From: Slackia sp.
GTDB taxonomy: Bacteria; Actinomycetota; Coriobacteriia; Coriobacteriales; Eggerthellaceae
DNA length: 64,000 bases
Assembly (NCBI GenBank): GCA_030527325.1
Contig: JAUNBA010000005.1
Location: 1 to 64,000 of the forward strand
Direction of reading: 5' to 3'
Part shown: one piece after another, positions 9,046-19,252 of the stretch
How the letters are laid out: each line of letters begins with the position of its first letter
How positions within the stretch are numbered: position 1 is the stretch's first letter
Translations under genes and position numbers: made by a program
Notes under the pieces: model-generated
Database searches by the model: none
What the model saw: only the letters and a program-made list of their open reading frames with translations
What the model was told of the DNA's origin: nothing

Positions 9046-9999
9046 ATGGTCGTCATGCAAGAAGACGTGCGGGAAGCGGGCGGCTCCAACGATCTGGTCA
9101 TCGTTACGGGCATGAGCGGCGCGGGCCGCACCGAGGCGATGCATGCATTCGAAGATCTGGGGTATTTCTGCATCGATAACCTGCCCGCCAGCCTGATTCC
9201 CCAGCTTATCGACACGGCGCGCGGCACGCGCGAGCGCTCGCGCAAGCTGGCCGTGGTATGCGACGCGCGCAACAAGGATTTCTTCGCCGATTTGAAAGGC
9301 GAGCTTTCGGGCCTTGCGGCCCGCGGCATCGCCTACCGCATGGTGTTTCTCGATGCCGACGACGATAAACTCGTCGCGCGGTACAAGGCCAGCCGCCGCC
9401 GCCATCCGCTGTGCGAGGAGGGCATGACCATCGCGCAGGGGATCGCCGCGGAGCGGGCGCTTCTGTACGATCTGCGCAACGACGCCCATGACGTCATCGA
9501 CACAAGCGAGCTTCTGCCGATGCAGCTGCGCACGCGCATACGCGAGCTGTTCGCGGGCGACGACGACCGCGAAGGCCTGGCCGTCACCGTGTATTCGTTC
9601 GGATTCAAGCACGGCGCCGCGCTCGACGCCGATATCGTCATGGACGTGCGCTTTCTGCCCAATCCGTATTACGACCCGGCGCTGCGTCCCTTGACCGGCC
9701 TCGATGCGCCCGTGCGCGATTTCGTGATGTATCGCGACGAGACGGTGGCGTTTCTCAAGCGTTGGCGCGAGCTGTTGGACGTGGTGATGCCCGGATACGT
9801 CAAAGAGGGCAAGCAACAGCTGGCGATCGCGGTCGGCTGCACGGGCGGGCAGCATCGCAGCGTCGCGTTGGCCGAAAGCACGGGCGACTACCTCAAGACG
9901 CGCGGTTACCGCGTGAGCGTCACACACCGCGACCTGCCGCTGGCCGAATCGGTCCGCTCGGCGCTGCATGCCGACGAGGCCGACGGAGGGGCCGAATAG
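9046..9999 (+). CDS. rapZ: RapZ/YvcJ nucleotide-binding protein
   Basis: 317-residue P-loop protein. Walker A is GMSGAGRT; the C-terminal half carries GCTGGQHRSVALAE, which is diagnostic of the family. E. coli RapZ is an RNA adaptor that hands the sRNA GlmZ to RNase E; in Gram-positives YvcJ binds nucleotides and its targets are less clear. The start has GAAAAGAGG ahead of ATG. The stop is one base before yvcK, so the two are cotranslated. Confidence 0.95.
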   Translation: MVVMQEDVREAGGSNDLVIVTGMSGAGRTEAMHAFEDLGYFCIDNLPASLIPQLIDTARGTRERSRKLAVVCDARNKDFFADLKGELSGLAARGIAYRMVFLDADDDKLVARYKASRRRHPLCEEGMTIAQGIAAERALLYDLRNDAHDVIDTSELLPMQLRTRIRELFAGDDDREGLAVTVYSFGFKHGAALDADIVMDVRFLPNPYYDPALRPLTGLDAPVRDFVMYRDETVAFLKRWRELLDVVMPGYVKEGKQQLAIAVGCTGGQHRSVALAESTGDYLKTRGYRVSVTHRDLPLAESVRSALHADEADGGAE

Positions 10000-10000
10000 C

Positions 10001-11128
10001 ATGGCGGAATTCATACCTCGCGACACGCCCTTCGCCTACGATCCCGCGGCGACGGCCGCGTTCGCGCGCCTGCAATGCGAAATGGGCGAGCGCACCCTGC
10101 ACGACACGGCGACGCCTGCGCGCGCCGTCGTCATCGGCGGCGGCACGGGCGCGCCGGTTTCGATCCGCACGCTGCTTTCGCTGGAGGCCGACGTGTCCGC
10201 CGTGGTGGCGATGGCCGACGACGGCGGTTCGACGGGCATCCTGCGCGAAGAGGCGGGCGTGCTTCCGCCGGGCGATATACGCAAGTGCATCGCGGCGATG
10301 GCCGCCGACGCCGAAGATCCGCTGACGCGCGCGTTCAAATACCGCTTCTCGTTCGCGCGCAACCATACGCTCGGCAACTTGATGCTGGCGGCCCTCGAAG
10401 ACGCCACGGGTTCGTTTCCCGAGGCCATCGCCATATGCGAGCGTTTGCTCGGCGCGCGCGGGCACGTGTATCCTTCGACGCTCGACAAGGTGATGCTGTG
10501 CGCGCGAAGCTGCGACGGCCGCCGCTTCGAAAGCCAGGCGCGCGCCTGCAAATCCTCCACGGCGCTCGATCGGGTGTGGCTGAAGGCGGATACGCCGGTG
10601 CATGCCTACGGGCCCGCGCTCGACGCCATAGCCCAGGCCGACCTGATCGTGCTGGGGCCGGGGTCGCTGTTCACGTCGATCATACCGAATCTTTTGGTGC
10701 CGGGCGTGATCGATGCCATCGCGGCCTCGCGCGGCGCCGTGCTGTTCGTCTGCTCGCTGGCCGATATGCAGGGTGAGACCTGGGGTCTTTCGGCGCGCGA
10801 GCATTTCGAGGCGCTGGTGCGCCATGGCATGGGCGGCCTGGTCGACTACATGCTGGTTCACAGCCCCCATGCCCTGCGCCCGTCCGACGGCGCCGATCGC
10901 ATCGTCGACGCCGCCGCGCGCCCGCCTGCGCCCGCGGATCCGTCCGCCTGTGCCGTCAGGCCGGTGCGCATCACCTATGAGGACGCGTGCGCGATCCAGC
11001 AGCAAGGCCCGGTGGTCTTGGTGCGCGACCTTGCCGACCATAAGCGTCCCACCTGGCATGACGCATCCGCTTTGCGCGATGCCATGCGCTCGGTGATCCG
11101 TTTGTCCCGTATGCGTTCGAGAAAGTAA
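10001..11128 (+). CDS. yvcK: YvcK/CofD-like gluconeogenesis factor
   Basis: 375-residue Rossmann-type protein of the YvcK family, which binds UDP-sugars and is needed for growth on gluconeogenic carbon and for cell shape in Bacillus. IGGGTGAPVSIRTL, ADDGGSTGILR and PPGDIRKC are the family's ligand-binding loops, and LVLGPGSLFTSIIPNL follows. The ATG is one base after the rapZ stop, with GGAGGGG inside the end of rapZ as ribosome-binding site. Residues 1-42 are a non-conserved N-terminal extension. Confidence 0.93.
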   Translation: MAEFIPRDTPFAYDPAATAAFARLQCEMGERTLHDTATPARAVVIGGGTGAPVSIRTLLSLEADVSAVVAMADDGGSTGILREEAGVLPPGDIRKCIAAMAADAEDPLTRAFKYRFSFARNHTLGNLMLAALEDATGSFPEAIAICERLLGARGHVYPSTLDKVMLCARSCDGRRFESQARACKSSTALDRVWLKADTPVHAYGPALDAIAQADLIVLGPGSLFTSIIPNLLVPGVIDAIAASRGAVLFVCSLADMQGETWGLSAREHFEALVRHGMGGLVDYMLVHSPHALRPSDGADRIVDAAARPPAPADPSACAVRPVRITYEDACAIQQQGPVVLVRDLADHKRPTWHDASALRDAMRSVIRLSRMRSRK

Positions 11129-11132
11129 GACC

Positions 11133-12056
11133 ATGTCATTCACCGCCGATGTCAAAGACGAGCTCACGCGCGTCGAAGGCGTATGCAGCCATTGCGATAA
11201 GGCGACTCTCGCCGCGCTCGTGCGTATCGAGGGGACCCTGTTCTTCTCCGGTCCCGGGCGCTATCGTCTCGAAATCGCGACGGAAATCAGCTCCGTCGCC
11301 CGCCTGGTCATCAAATCGCTGCACCGGATCTACGCGTTGAAAACCGAGCTCACGGTGCGGCGCAGCGTGCTGCACAAGACGCCGAACTACCTGATCGTGG
11401 TGCCGTTTCAGCCGGGGATCGAAGAAGCGCTGCACGATCTGGGCATCTTGGGCGATGCGGGCCTCGAGATGGGCATCCACGAGCACTTGATCGAAAAGCC
11501 GTGCTGCGAGGCCGCCTATCTGCGCGGCGCGTTTCTGGGAAGCGGATTCATCGCCGAGCCGCGCGGCGATTTCCATTTCGAGATCACGGTGGAAAACGAA
11601 GGGCTGGCCGAAGGGCTTGTGGCCCTCATGGAGGAGCGCCGCATCAAGGCGCGCATCCTGCGCCGCCGCAATTCGTTCATCGTGTATCTCAAAAGCGGTA
11701 CGGCCATCTCGGCGTTTCTGGCGTTCGTGGGAGCGCATCAAAGCGCGCTGGCCATGGAAAACGAACGCGTGCGCAAAAGCGTGCGCAACGACATCAATCG
11801 CAAGGTGAACGCCGAGCTTGCCAACCAGGCCAAAAGCGCGGAGGCCGCGATCGACCAGATCGTGAGCATCCGCAAGCTGGCGGAAAGCGGCAAGATGGCC
11901 GACTTGCCGCCCGGGTTGCAGGAATTCGTGCGCCTGCGTCTGCGCTATCCCGATGCCAGCTTGAAAGAGCTCGGCGAGCGCGCCAATCCTCCGCTTTCGA
12001 AATCGGCGGTCTATCATCGCGTGCGCCGTCTGGAAGAAATGGCCAAAAGCCTGTAG
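11133..12056 (+). CDS. whiA: WhiA-type DNA-binding regulator
   Basis: 307 residues. The N-terminal two thirds have the LAGLIDADG homing-endonuclease fold of WhiA (IEGTLFFSGPGRYRLEIAT, YLRGAFLGSGFIAEP), without the nuclease residues. The C terminus is a helix-turn-helix (LSKSAVYHRVRRLEEMA). WhiA controls division genes during sporulation in Streptomyces and is conserved in non-sporulating Gram-positives, where it affects division and chromosome segregation. It follows yvcK by four bases, as usual. 241 bases without a gene follow; they hold only the next promoter. Confidence 0.96.
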   Translation: MSFTADVKDELTRVEGVCSHCDKATLAALVRIEGTLFFSGPGRYRLEIATEISSVARLVIKSLHRIYALKTELTVRRSVLHKTPNYLIVVPFQPGIEEALHDLGILGDAGLEMGIHEHLIEKPCCEAAYLRGAFLGSGFIAEPRGDFHFEITVENEGLAEGLVALMEERRIKARILRRRNSFIVYLKSGTAISAFLAFVGAHQSALAMENERVRKSVRNDINRKVNAELANQAKSAEAAIDQIVSIRKLAESGKMADLPPGLQEFVRLRLRYPDASLKELGERANPPLSKSAVYHRVRRLEEMAKSL

Positions 12057-12230
12057 ACGGCCTGTGCCGTGCGCGTCTGCGCACGACCGCATTCGCGCCC
12101 GCGCGCCCGCTCCGGTCGTGCTCGCCGCCTCGGCGCCTCCGGCGTCGTCGCGCAGGCCGGCGAATCCGTGCGTCCTGCATAGCACGGGGCGCCTGTTTTC
12201 GTACGGCGCGTCCCGTTTCGCGATGCGGCT

Positions 12231-12259
12231 CTTCACATCCGTGCGTTCCGTGATACAAT
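12231..12259 (+). promoter_or_regulatory. Putative promoter of the NSS transporter
   Basis: TACAAT at 12254-12259 with CTTCAC 17 bases upstream. The -35 is weak. The start codon follows 39 bases later with GGAGGAG as ribosome-binding site. Confidence 0.4.
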
Positions 12260-12297
12260 CACTGCGTTTTAGCGCTTTAGTGTGGAGGAGTGATTGA

Positions 12298-13722
12298 ATG
12301 GCTGAAACGAATTCCGTGAAGCCGGCAGGCGGGGAGCAGAAGCGCGAGCACTTCGCGTCCCGCCTGGGCTTCATTCTCGTCGCGGCAGGCTGCGCCATCG
12401 GATTGGGCAATGTCTGGCGCTTCCCGTACATCGCCGGCGAATACGGCGGCGGCGCCTTCGTGCTGCTATACCTCGTATTTTTGGTGATCTTGGGATTGCC
12501 CGTCATGGTGATGGAGTTCGCGGTGGGTCGTGCGAGCCAGAAAAGCTGCGCGCAGGCCTTCGATATCCTCGAGCCGAAGCGGCGCTTCCATTGGTTCTCG
12601 TGGTGGGGCTACATCGGCTGTATGATCTTGATGATGTTCTACACCACGGTCGCGGGGTGGATGCTGGCGTACGTGCCCAAGATGGCATCGGGCATGTTCG
12701 ACGGCGGCACGGCCGAGGTGACGGGCGCGGCGTTCAACTCGATGCTGGCGAATCCCTCCGAGCTTTTGGGCTGGATGCTCGCCGCGGTGGTCATCGGCTT
12801 TCTCGTATGCAGCCTCGGCCTGCAAAAAGGCGTCGAGCGCATCACCAAGTGGATGATGGCCATCCTGTTCGTCGCCATGATCGCCCTGTGCATCCGATCG
12901 GTCACGTTGCCGGGCGCCGCTGCGGGCCTCGAGTTCTATCTGGTTCCCGATTTCAGCCGCATGTTCGCAGGCGGATGGGCCACGTTCGGCGAAGCGGTCT
13001 ACGCAGCTATGGGGCAGGCGTTTTTCTCGCTGTCGCTCGGCATCGCCGCCATGGAGATCTTCGGGTCGAAGATCGGGCGCAAGCGCAGCCTGACGGGCGA
13101 GGCGGTCAACGTCACGCTGCTCAATACCCTCGTGGCGATTCTCGCGGGCCTGATCATCTTCCCGGCGTGTTTCGCCTACGACGTCACGCCCGATTCGGGC
13201 CCTTCGCTCGTGTTCGTCACGCTGCCCGTGGTGTTCGGCCAGATGCCGCTCGGCAACGTCTGGGGCGCGCTGTTCTTCGTGTTCATGAGCTTTGCAGCGC
13301 TTTCCACGGTCATCGCGGTGTTCGAGAACCTGATCAGCTTCACTATGGATAAATGGGGCGTCGAGCGCAAGCGCGCGGTGGCGATGAACGCCGTGCTCGT
13401 GGTGCTGCTGAGCCTGCCGTGCGTTTTCGGATTCAACGCGCTTGCGGGCGTGAGCGTTCCCGGCATCGGCGACATCCAGTCGATCGAGGACTTCATCGTC
13501 TCGAACAACATGCTGCCGCTCGGCGCGCTCATCTTCGTGCTGTTCTGCACCACGCGTTTCGGCTGGGGATGGAAGAACTTTTTGGCGGAAGCCGATGCGG
13601 GCGAGGGCATGAAGTTTCCCGCATGGAGCCGCCTGTGGGTGAAGTTCGGCATCCCTGCGCTTATCGTGATCATCTTCATCATGGGCTATGCGCCGAAAGC
13701 GGCGTTGTGGCTCGGCCTTTAG
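12298..13722 (+). CDS. Sodium-dependent amino-acid transporter (NSS/SNF family)
   Basis: 474-residue LeuT-fold symporter taking up an amino acid with sodium. The N-terminal signature GCAIGLGNVWRFPYIAGEYGG, the unwound TM1 that binds substrate and Na+, is intact, and 11-12 membrane segments are visible. Bacterial members include LeuT and TnaT/MhsT-type carriers; the substrate here (aromatic or branched-chain amino acid, for example) is not readable. It is a single-gene unit with its own promoter and a terminator at 13781. It fits the amino-acid-based nutrition suggested by the other carriers in the window. Confidence 0.9.
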   Translation: MAETNSVKPAGGEQKREHFASRLGFILVAAGCAIGLGNVWRFPYIAGEYGGGAFVLLYLVFLVILGLPVMVMEFAVGRASQKSCAQAFDILEPKRRFHWFSWWGYIGCMILMMFYTTVAGWMLAYVPKMASGMFDGGTAEVTGAAFNSMLANPSELLGWMLAAVVIGFLVCSLGLQKGVERITKWMMAILFVAMIALCIRSVTLPGAAAGLEFYLVPDFSRMFAGGWATFGEAVYAAMGQAFFSLSLGIAAMEIFGSKIGRKRSLTGEAVNVTLLNTLVAILAGLIIFPACFAYDVTPDSGPSLVFVTLPVVFGQMPLGNVWGALFFVFMSFAALSTVIAVFENLISFTMDKWGVERKRAVAMNAVLVVLLSLPCVFGFNALAGVSVPGIGDIQSIEDFIVSNNMLPLGALIFVLFCTTRFGWGWKNFLAEADAGEGMKFPAWSRLWVKFGIPALIVIIFIMGYAPKAALWLGL

Positions 13723-13780
13723 CGCCGCGCGCGGCGTTGCGATAGCTCCGCCGTTCGTACTGCGTTGCGGCGTCGTCGCC

Positions 13781-13815
13781 AAGGCGGTCTCGGGTATGCC
13801 GGGGCCGCCTTTCTT
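13781..13815 (+). terminator. Intrinsic terminator after the NSS transporter
   Basis: AAGGCGGTC pairs with GGCCGCCTT around a 13-base loop, followed by TTCTT. The rest of the 328-base gap up to rnj shows only a short AT-rich patch near 13900 and a TATAGT-like element near 14008. Confidence 0.6.
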
Positions 13816-14050
13816 CGCTGCGCGCGAGACCATGGTTTTTTGCGGCGGAAACGGGCGAGCGGGCCGCTTGCTTGGAACGGCGGGTCGTCATGAAGTAGAA
13901 TAAAGCTTTGGTCTCTTGCCGCGCTTTGCCGAAGATGGCGCGGCCGGGCGGCGCGTCCGCCTTTGCATCGGATGGAGCGCCGAGCGCCGTTAGCGCGCCG
14001 GCGTTTGTATAGTCGAGATATGAATACGTCATAGAAGGAGCGTTACCGTT

Positions 14051-16042
14051 TTGAGCAACGAACAGCATAACGACGCCGCAGCCAAGCGCGCAGGAGGCGA
14101 GGGCGCATCGCGCCAGCCGTCTCGCGGCAAAGCCAACCAGGCGAAATCGAATAATCGCGGCGCGCAGCAGGCGCAGGGCGGCCAGGCCGACGGAAAGCAG
14201 GGCGAAGGGGCCCAGCGCAACCGCCGCCGTCGCAACACCACGCGCCATAAGACCGTTTCGGTCGAGCACAAGCGCCCCCAGATCACGCCCGAGGGAAAGA
14301 TGGAGCAGGAGAATTTCTCCAAGCCGCGCACGCGCAACGCCTCCAAGACGACCGACGGCGGCCGCCGTCGCGCGGGCGTCAAAAAAGATCCTGCGGCGAA
14401 GCTGAAGGTCATTCCTTTGGGAGGCCTTGACGCCATCGGCAAGAACATGACCGTGTTCGAGTGCGGCGACGACATGCTGCTGGTGGACGCGGGCCTCATG
14501 TTTCCTGACGACGATCATCCGGGCATCGATCTGATCCTGCCCGATTACACCTACGTGCTCGAAAACGAGCATAAGCTGCGCGGCATCATCATCACGCACG
14601 GCCACGAGGACCACACGGGCTCTCTTCCGTACCTGATGAAAGACCTTTCGCGCAAGGTGCCCATCTACGGAACCAAGATGACGCTCGGCCTGATCGAGGG
14701 TAAGTTCAACGAGCATCGCGTCAAGGCGAAGCTCGCCGAGATCAAGGCGGGCGACGAAATCAAGCTCGGCGGCTTCATCGTCGATTTCTTCGCGGTGAAC
14801 CATTCCATCCCGGGTGCGGTCGGCGTGTTCATGCAGTCGCCCGCGGGCAACGTGCTGCATACGGGCGACTTCAAACTCGACCAAAGCCCTATCGATGGCG
14901 TGCATACCGATTTCGGCGCGCTCGCGCGTTTTTCGAAGATGGGCGTCGATCTCATGATGTCCGACTCCACGAACGCGCAAAACCCCAATTTCACGCCGTC
15001 CGAGGCCGAAGTCGGCAAGACCCTGCGCCAAATCATCGAAAACGCCAAGGGCCGCGTCATCATCGCCAGCTTCGCCAGTCACATCCACCGCTTGCAGCAG
15101 ATCGCCGACGCGGCGGTCGCCAACGGCCGCAAGGTGGTCGTCACGGGCCGCTCCATGGTGCAGAACACCGACATCGCCCGCCGTCTCGGCTACCTCAAGA
15201 TCCAAGACGTCGACCTGATCGACGCGTACGACCTCAAGGGAACGCCCCCCGAGAAAGTCGTCATCATGTGCACGGGCAGCCAGGGCGAGCCGCTTTCCGC
15301 GTTGGCGCGCATCGCCAACGGCGAGCATCGAACGATCCAGATCGACCAGGGCGATACGGTCATCATCTCCGCCACGCCCGTTCCCGGCAACGAGAAGGCC
15401 GTCACGCGCGTCGTCAATTCGCTCGCCAAGATAGGCTGCGACGTCTACGACAAAAAGCGCGCCATGGTGCACGTGTCGGGTCATGCAGGCGCCGAGGAAC
15501 TCAAACTGGTGCTCTCCATCGTGCAGCCGACGCACTTCATGCCCGTCCACGGCGAGGCGACGCATCTGCGCGCCCATGCGCGTCTGGCCGAGGCCACAGG
15601 CGTCGATCCCCGCAACATCTTCTTGTGCGAAAACGGCGATACGCTCGAGCTTTCGGCGGCGGGCGTGCGCTTCGGCGAGCCTGTCGAAAGCGGCATCGTC
15701 TATGTCGACGGCTTGTCGGTGGGCGACACCTCGCGCGACGTGCTCGACGAGCGCCAGGCGCTTTCCAACTACGGATTCGCCACGATCGCGGCTGCGGTAG
15801 ACGTGCGTAAAAAGCAGATCGCCGGCGCCGTGCGCGTCGAGATGCGCGGCATCACCGGGGGCGATGTGGCCCAGCTGCGCCGCGAGGCGACCGATACGGT
15901 CAAAGGAACGCTGCGCCGCGCGCTCGACAAGGGCACCAAGGGCAAAGACCTCGAGAAGGTCTGCCGTGATGCGCTGCTGTCGCTTCTGTGGGAACGCACC
16001 AAGCAGCGCCCCATGGTGGTATGCGCCATCATCGAGCTTTAG
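14051..16042 (+). CDS. rnj: Ribonuclease J
   Basis: 663-residue metallo-beta-lactamase/beta-CASP RNase with both endonuclease and 5'-3' exonuclease activity, central to mRNA decay and rRNA maturation. The catalytic HGHEDH motif is at 183-188, then GVFMQSPAGNVLHTGDFKLD, the beta-CASP domain (GRSMVQNTDIARRLGYL) and HVSGHAG. About 110 residues of Ala/Gln/Arg/Lys-rich, low-complexity N-terminal tail precede the catalytic core, as in other high-GC Gram-positive RNase J proteins. The start is TTG with AGAAGGAG ten bases upstream. ftsK follows after 66 bases without a terminator. Confidence 0.95.
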   Translation: MSNEQHNDAAAKRAGGEGASRQPSRGKANQAKSNNRGAQQAQGGQADGKQGEGAQRNRRRRNTTRHKTVSVEHKRPQITPEGKMEQENFSKPRTRNASKTTDGGRRRAGVKKDPAAKLKVIPLGGLDAIGKNMTVFECGDDMLLVDAGLMFPDDDHPGIDLILPDYTYVLENEHKLRGIIITHGHEDHTGSLPYLMKDLSRKVPIYGTKMTLGLIEGKFNEHRVKAKLAEIKAGDEIKLGGFIVDFFAVNHSIPGAVGVFMQSPAGNVLHTGDFKLDQSPIDGVHTDFGALARFSKMGVDLMMSDSTNAQNPNFTPSEAEVGKTLRQIIENAKGRVIIASFASHIHRLQQIADAAVANGRKVVVTGRSMVQNTDIARRLGYLKIQDVDLIDAYDLKGTPPEKVVIMCTGSQGEPLSALARIANGEHRTIQIDQGDTVIISATPVPGNEKAVTRVVNSLAKIGCDVYDKKRAMVHVSGHAGAEELKLVLSIVQPTHFMPVHGEATHLRAHARLAEATGVDPRNIFLCENGDTLELSAAGVRFGEPVESGIVYVDGLSVGDTSRDVLDERQALSNYGFATIAAAVDVRKKQIAGAVRVEMRGITGGDVAQLRREATDTVKGTLRRALDKGTKGKDLEKVCRDALLSLLWERTKQRPMVVCAIIEL

Positions 16043-16108
16043 GCGCACCGCGGCGGCGCGCGGCATGAAACCGGATCGATAGGCGGAAGAAGCAAGGAGA
16101 GAGGTCAC

Positions 16109-19100
16109 GTGGCTCGCGGTTCCAAGACCACCGAATCACAACCGAAGAAGAAAAGCGATGCGGCTCGCGAGGGCCGCGTCGCGTTGAAAGACGCTCCTGC
16201 GAAAAGCAGGGCGCGCCGCAAGGAGGAGGACCGAAAGACGCCTCCCGCCGCGCCGCAGCCGCGTATTTTCGACGAGCGCACGAAACGCGATATCGCGGGC
16301 GTGGCCATCGGCGTGCTCGCCGTCGTGCTGTTCGTCACCACGGTGCTGCCTCCGTCGGGCTTCATCACGTCGGCGCTGGCGGGCGCGTTGCATGCTGCGC
16401 TCGGCGTGGGTTCGTACGTGCTGCCTTTGGCGCTCGTCGCCGTGGGGGCCTGCTTCATCGTGCGCGGCGAAAACGACATGTTCGCGTTTCGCATGGCCAT
16501 CGGCTTGGCCATGCTGTTCGTCGCATTCGAATCCATGCTGTCGCTGTTCGTCCCCGGGGCCGATGCGGATACGTCGCTTCTGTTCGGACATGAAGCCCTT
16601 GTCGAACGCGGGGGATACCTGGGCGCTGCTTCGGCGTGGGTGCTCATCGAGCTTTTGGGGCGCGTCGTCGGCGCCGTCGTCATGATCGGCGTCGCTTTAG
16701 GCGGCGCGGTCATCATCGGATTCTCCGTTTCGGGCATGCTGAAAAGCGCCCGCGATGCGGTCGTTTCCGCCAAAGAGCACATCGACCGCCGCCGCGAGCA
16801 GCGGGCTGCGCGCGAAGAGGAGGAATCGGTTCGCGAAGCCCCCGCGTATCCGCAGGCGTCTCGTTCATCGGCTCTTCCGCGCGTCGTGCGCAGGCCCGAT
16901 CCCGTGCCGCATGTGCCGCGCGATCTGTCGCGTCCCCGCCGTGCATCCCAGTCCCTTTCGACGCAAATCCTTGCGGGCTCGCGTATCGCGCAAGGCGGTC
17001 CTGCGGCTTCGTCGGTCGATATGTATTGGCCTTCCGATTACGCTTACGACGAGGCGCGCGCCGCACTCGACGAAACCCGCGCCTTCGAGGCCAAGAAAAC
17101 CCGCGTCGTCGGCGTGGAGGATCCTGCGGAAGACCGCGGGCCGTTGCCTGCCGAGATACGCGACCATGCCCGCTTCGACGCCGGCGCCGCGCCTGCTGCC
17201 CGCATCGACGACGTGTCTGCCGCCGCGCCGGCGCGTGTGTGCGAACCCGGCCATACCGTAGCGCTTGCCGGCGACGCCGCCGACGAGGCCCCGGCTCGCG
17301 CGGTGCTGCCGTGGGAGGATGAAGAACGCATGGAGGCCGTGCGCGCGAAGGTGCGCGAAAACGCCGGAGCCACCCGCCGCCTCGAACGCCCGCATGCATG
17401 CGAGGACGCCTCGCCTGCGGAAGGTTCCCTGTCGCATGACGAGGGCCGTCTCGATGGCCTCGGCGTCGGGGTAGACGCGCAGGCCGCGCCCGTGCGGCCT
17501 TCTACGGTCGACGCCGTGCCTGCCGCCGCGGCCGTCTCCCGCTTCGTCCTCGACGCGCAAAGCGATCGCGGCGCGTGCGTTTCGGAGACGCAGGCGCTCT
17601 CGCCCGCGTCGTCCGCCTCGCATGAGGAGGGTTCCGCCCGCCCGCCCGCGTTCGCATCGCCTGTCGAGACGCCCGCGTCTGCGCATGTCGCAAGCCCTAT
17701 GCGCGTCGATGCCGCGCCTGCGCCGCATATCGGTGCCCCCGAGAATCCGGGCGAGCGCTTCGTGCTTCCGTCGCTTGCGCTGCTCAAGCACAGCGAGCAT
17801 GCCGCTGAAGCCGACGAGCGCGAGCTTGCCGCGACGGCGTCTTCGCTGCAGCGCACCTTGGAAGACTTCAACATCATGGCGTCGGTGGTGGGCTGGGTCG
17901 CAGGTCCTACGGTCACGCTGTTCAAAGTCGATCTGCCGAGCGGCGTGCGCGTGAGCCGCATCATGGCGCTGCAAGACGATATCGCGTTGGCGCTCGCGGC
18001 GCCCGGCGTGCGTATTTTCGCGCCCATCCCCGGAACCAACCACGTGGGCATCGAAGTGCCGAATCGCAAGCGGCAGAACGTGCTGCTGGGCGACGTCATC
18101 GAAGACGCCGCGGGCGCGCCGTTGGAGATGGCCATCGGCAAGGACGTCGAGGGCCGCTCCATCGTCACCGACCTCGCGAAGATGCCGCATCTTTTGATCG
18201 GCGGCACGACGGGATCGGGCAAATCGGTCGCCATCAACGCGATGATCATGTCCATCCTCATGCGCGCCACTCCCGACGAGGTGCGCTTCATCATGATCGA
18301 CCCCAAACGCGTAGAGTTCACGCCGTATAACGGCATTCCGCATCTTTACGTTCCCGTGGTCACGGAGAACAAAGAGGCGGCTAGCGCGCTGGCGTGGGGC
18401 GTCGCCGAGATGGAGCGCCGCTTGAAGGTGATGTCGAAGGCGGGCGTGCGCAATATCGGCCAGTATAATAAGAAGGTCGAGCAGGGCGTATTCGACGACG
18501 AAGCCGACGAGGAAGGCTCCGTCAAGAAGATGCCCTACATCGTCATCATCATCGACGAGCTCGCCGATCTCATGATGAACGTGGGCAAGGAGGTCGAGCT
18601 GTCCATCAGCCGCATCGCCCAGCTCGCGCGCGCGGCGGGTATCCATATGATCGTGGCGACGCAGCGTCCGTCGACCAACGTGGTTACGGGCCTGATCAAG
18701 GCGAATATCACCAACCGCATCGCGTTCAACGTGGCTTCGGGCATCGATTCGCGCGTCATCCTCGATACGCCCGGGGCTGAAAACCTCATCGGTCTGGGGG
18801 ATATGCTGTTCAGCAAGCCCGAATGGCCCAAGCCGCAGCGCCTGCAGGGCTGCTATGTGTCCGAGGAGGAGATCGAAGCGGTGGTCGCGCACCTTAAGGC
18901 GCAAGGCGAGCCGGAGTACCATCAGGAGATCTTGCAGACGAACGTCATCGGCATCGGTTCGTCGATGCCCGACGGGTCGGGGGGGTCTTCCTCGTCGGAC
19001 GACCCGTTGCTGTGGGAGGCGGCCGATATCGTGGTGGCCAGCGGTCTTGGATCGACCTCGAACATCCAGCGCCGCTTGAGCGTGGGCTATTCGAGGGCCG

Positions 19101-19240
19101 GCCGTATAATGGACATGCTCGAAGAAAAAGGCGTCGTGGGCCCGCCGAACGGCAGCAGGCCGCGCGATGTGCTCGTGGACGCCATGGAACTTGAAACGAT
19201 CAAAGCATTCGAGACGAACGATGCTTTGCAGGACGCATAA
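16109..19240 (+). CDS. ftsK: DNA translocase FtsK/SpoIIIE
   Basis: 1043 residues. Four N-terminal membrane segments (about residues 60-210) anchor it at the septum. A ~360-residue linker rich in Ala, Pro, Arg and Asp follows. The motor domain has Walker A GGTTGSGKS at 698-706 and Walker B IIIDELADLMM, then ATQRPSTNVVTGLIKANI, and the C-terminal gamma winged helix (SNIQRRLSVGYSRAGRIMDML) that reads KOPS-like sites. It pumps DNA to finish chromosome segregation. GTG start with AAGGAGAGAGG. Next in the same transcription unit is the RodZ-like gene. Confidence 0.96.
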   Translation: MARGSKTTESQPKKKSDAAREGRVALKDAPAKSRARRKEEDRKTPPAAPQPRIFDERTKRDIAGVAIGVLAVVLFVTTVLPPSGFITSALAGALHAALGVGSYVLPLALVAVGACFIVRGENDMFAFRMAIGLAMLFVAFESMLSLFVPGADADTSLLFGHEALVERGGYLGAASAWVLIELLGRVVGAVVMIGVALGGAVIIGFSVSGMLKSARDAVVSAKEHIDRRREQRAAREEEESVREAPAYPQASRSSALPRVVRRPDPVPHVPRDLSRPRRASQSLSTQILAGSRIAQGGPAASSVDMYWPSDYAYDEARAALDETRAFEAKKTRVVGVEDPAEDRGPLPAEIRDHARFDAGAAPAARIDDVSAAAPARVCEPGHTVALAGDAADEAPARAVLPWEDEERMEAVRAKVRENAGATRRLERPHACEDASPAEGSLSHDEGRLDGLGVGVDAQAAPVRPSTVDAVPAAAAVSRFVLDAQSDRGACVSETQALSPASSASHEEGSARPPAFASPVETPASAHVASPMRVDAAPAPHIGAPENPGERFVLPSLALLKHSEHAAEADERELAATASSLQRTLEDFNIMASVVGWVAGPTVTLFKVDLPSGVRVSRIMALQDDIALALAAPGVRIFAPIPGTNHVGIEVPNRKRQNVLLGDVIEDAAGAPLEMAIGKDVEGRSIVTDLAKMPHLLIGGTTGSGKSVAINAMIMSILMRATPDEVRFIMIDPKRVEFTPYNGIPHLYVPVVTENKEAASALAWGVAEMERRLKVMSKAGVRNIGQYNKKVEQGVFDDEADEEGSVKKMPYIVIIIDELADLMMNVGKEVELSISRIAQLARAAGIHMIVATQRPSTNVVTGLIKANITNRIAFNVASGIDSRVILDTPGAENLIGLGDMLFSKPEWPKPQRLQGCYVSEEEIEAVVAHLKAQGEPEYHQEILQTNVIGIGSSMPDGSGGSSSSDDPLLWEAADIVVASGLGSTSNIQRRLSVGYSRAGRIMDMLEEKGVVGPPNGSRPRDVLVDAMELETIKAFETNDALQDA

Positions 19241-19252
19241 AGGAGGAACGGC

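Noticed and set aside
16109..19240. Long minus-strand frames opposite ftsK as possible genes
   Set aside because: They follow the Ala/Pro/Arg-rich linker and motor domain of ftsK in reverse; no motifs or ribosome-binding sites support them.
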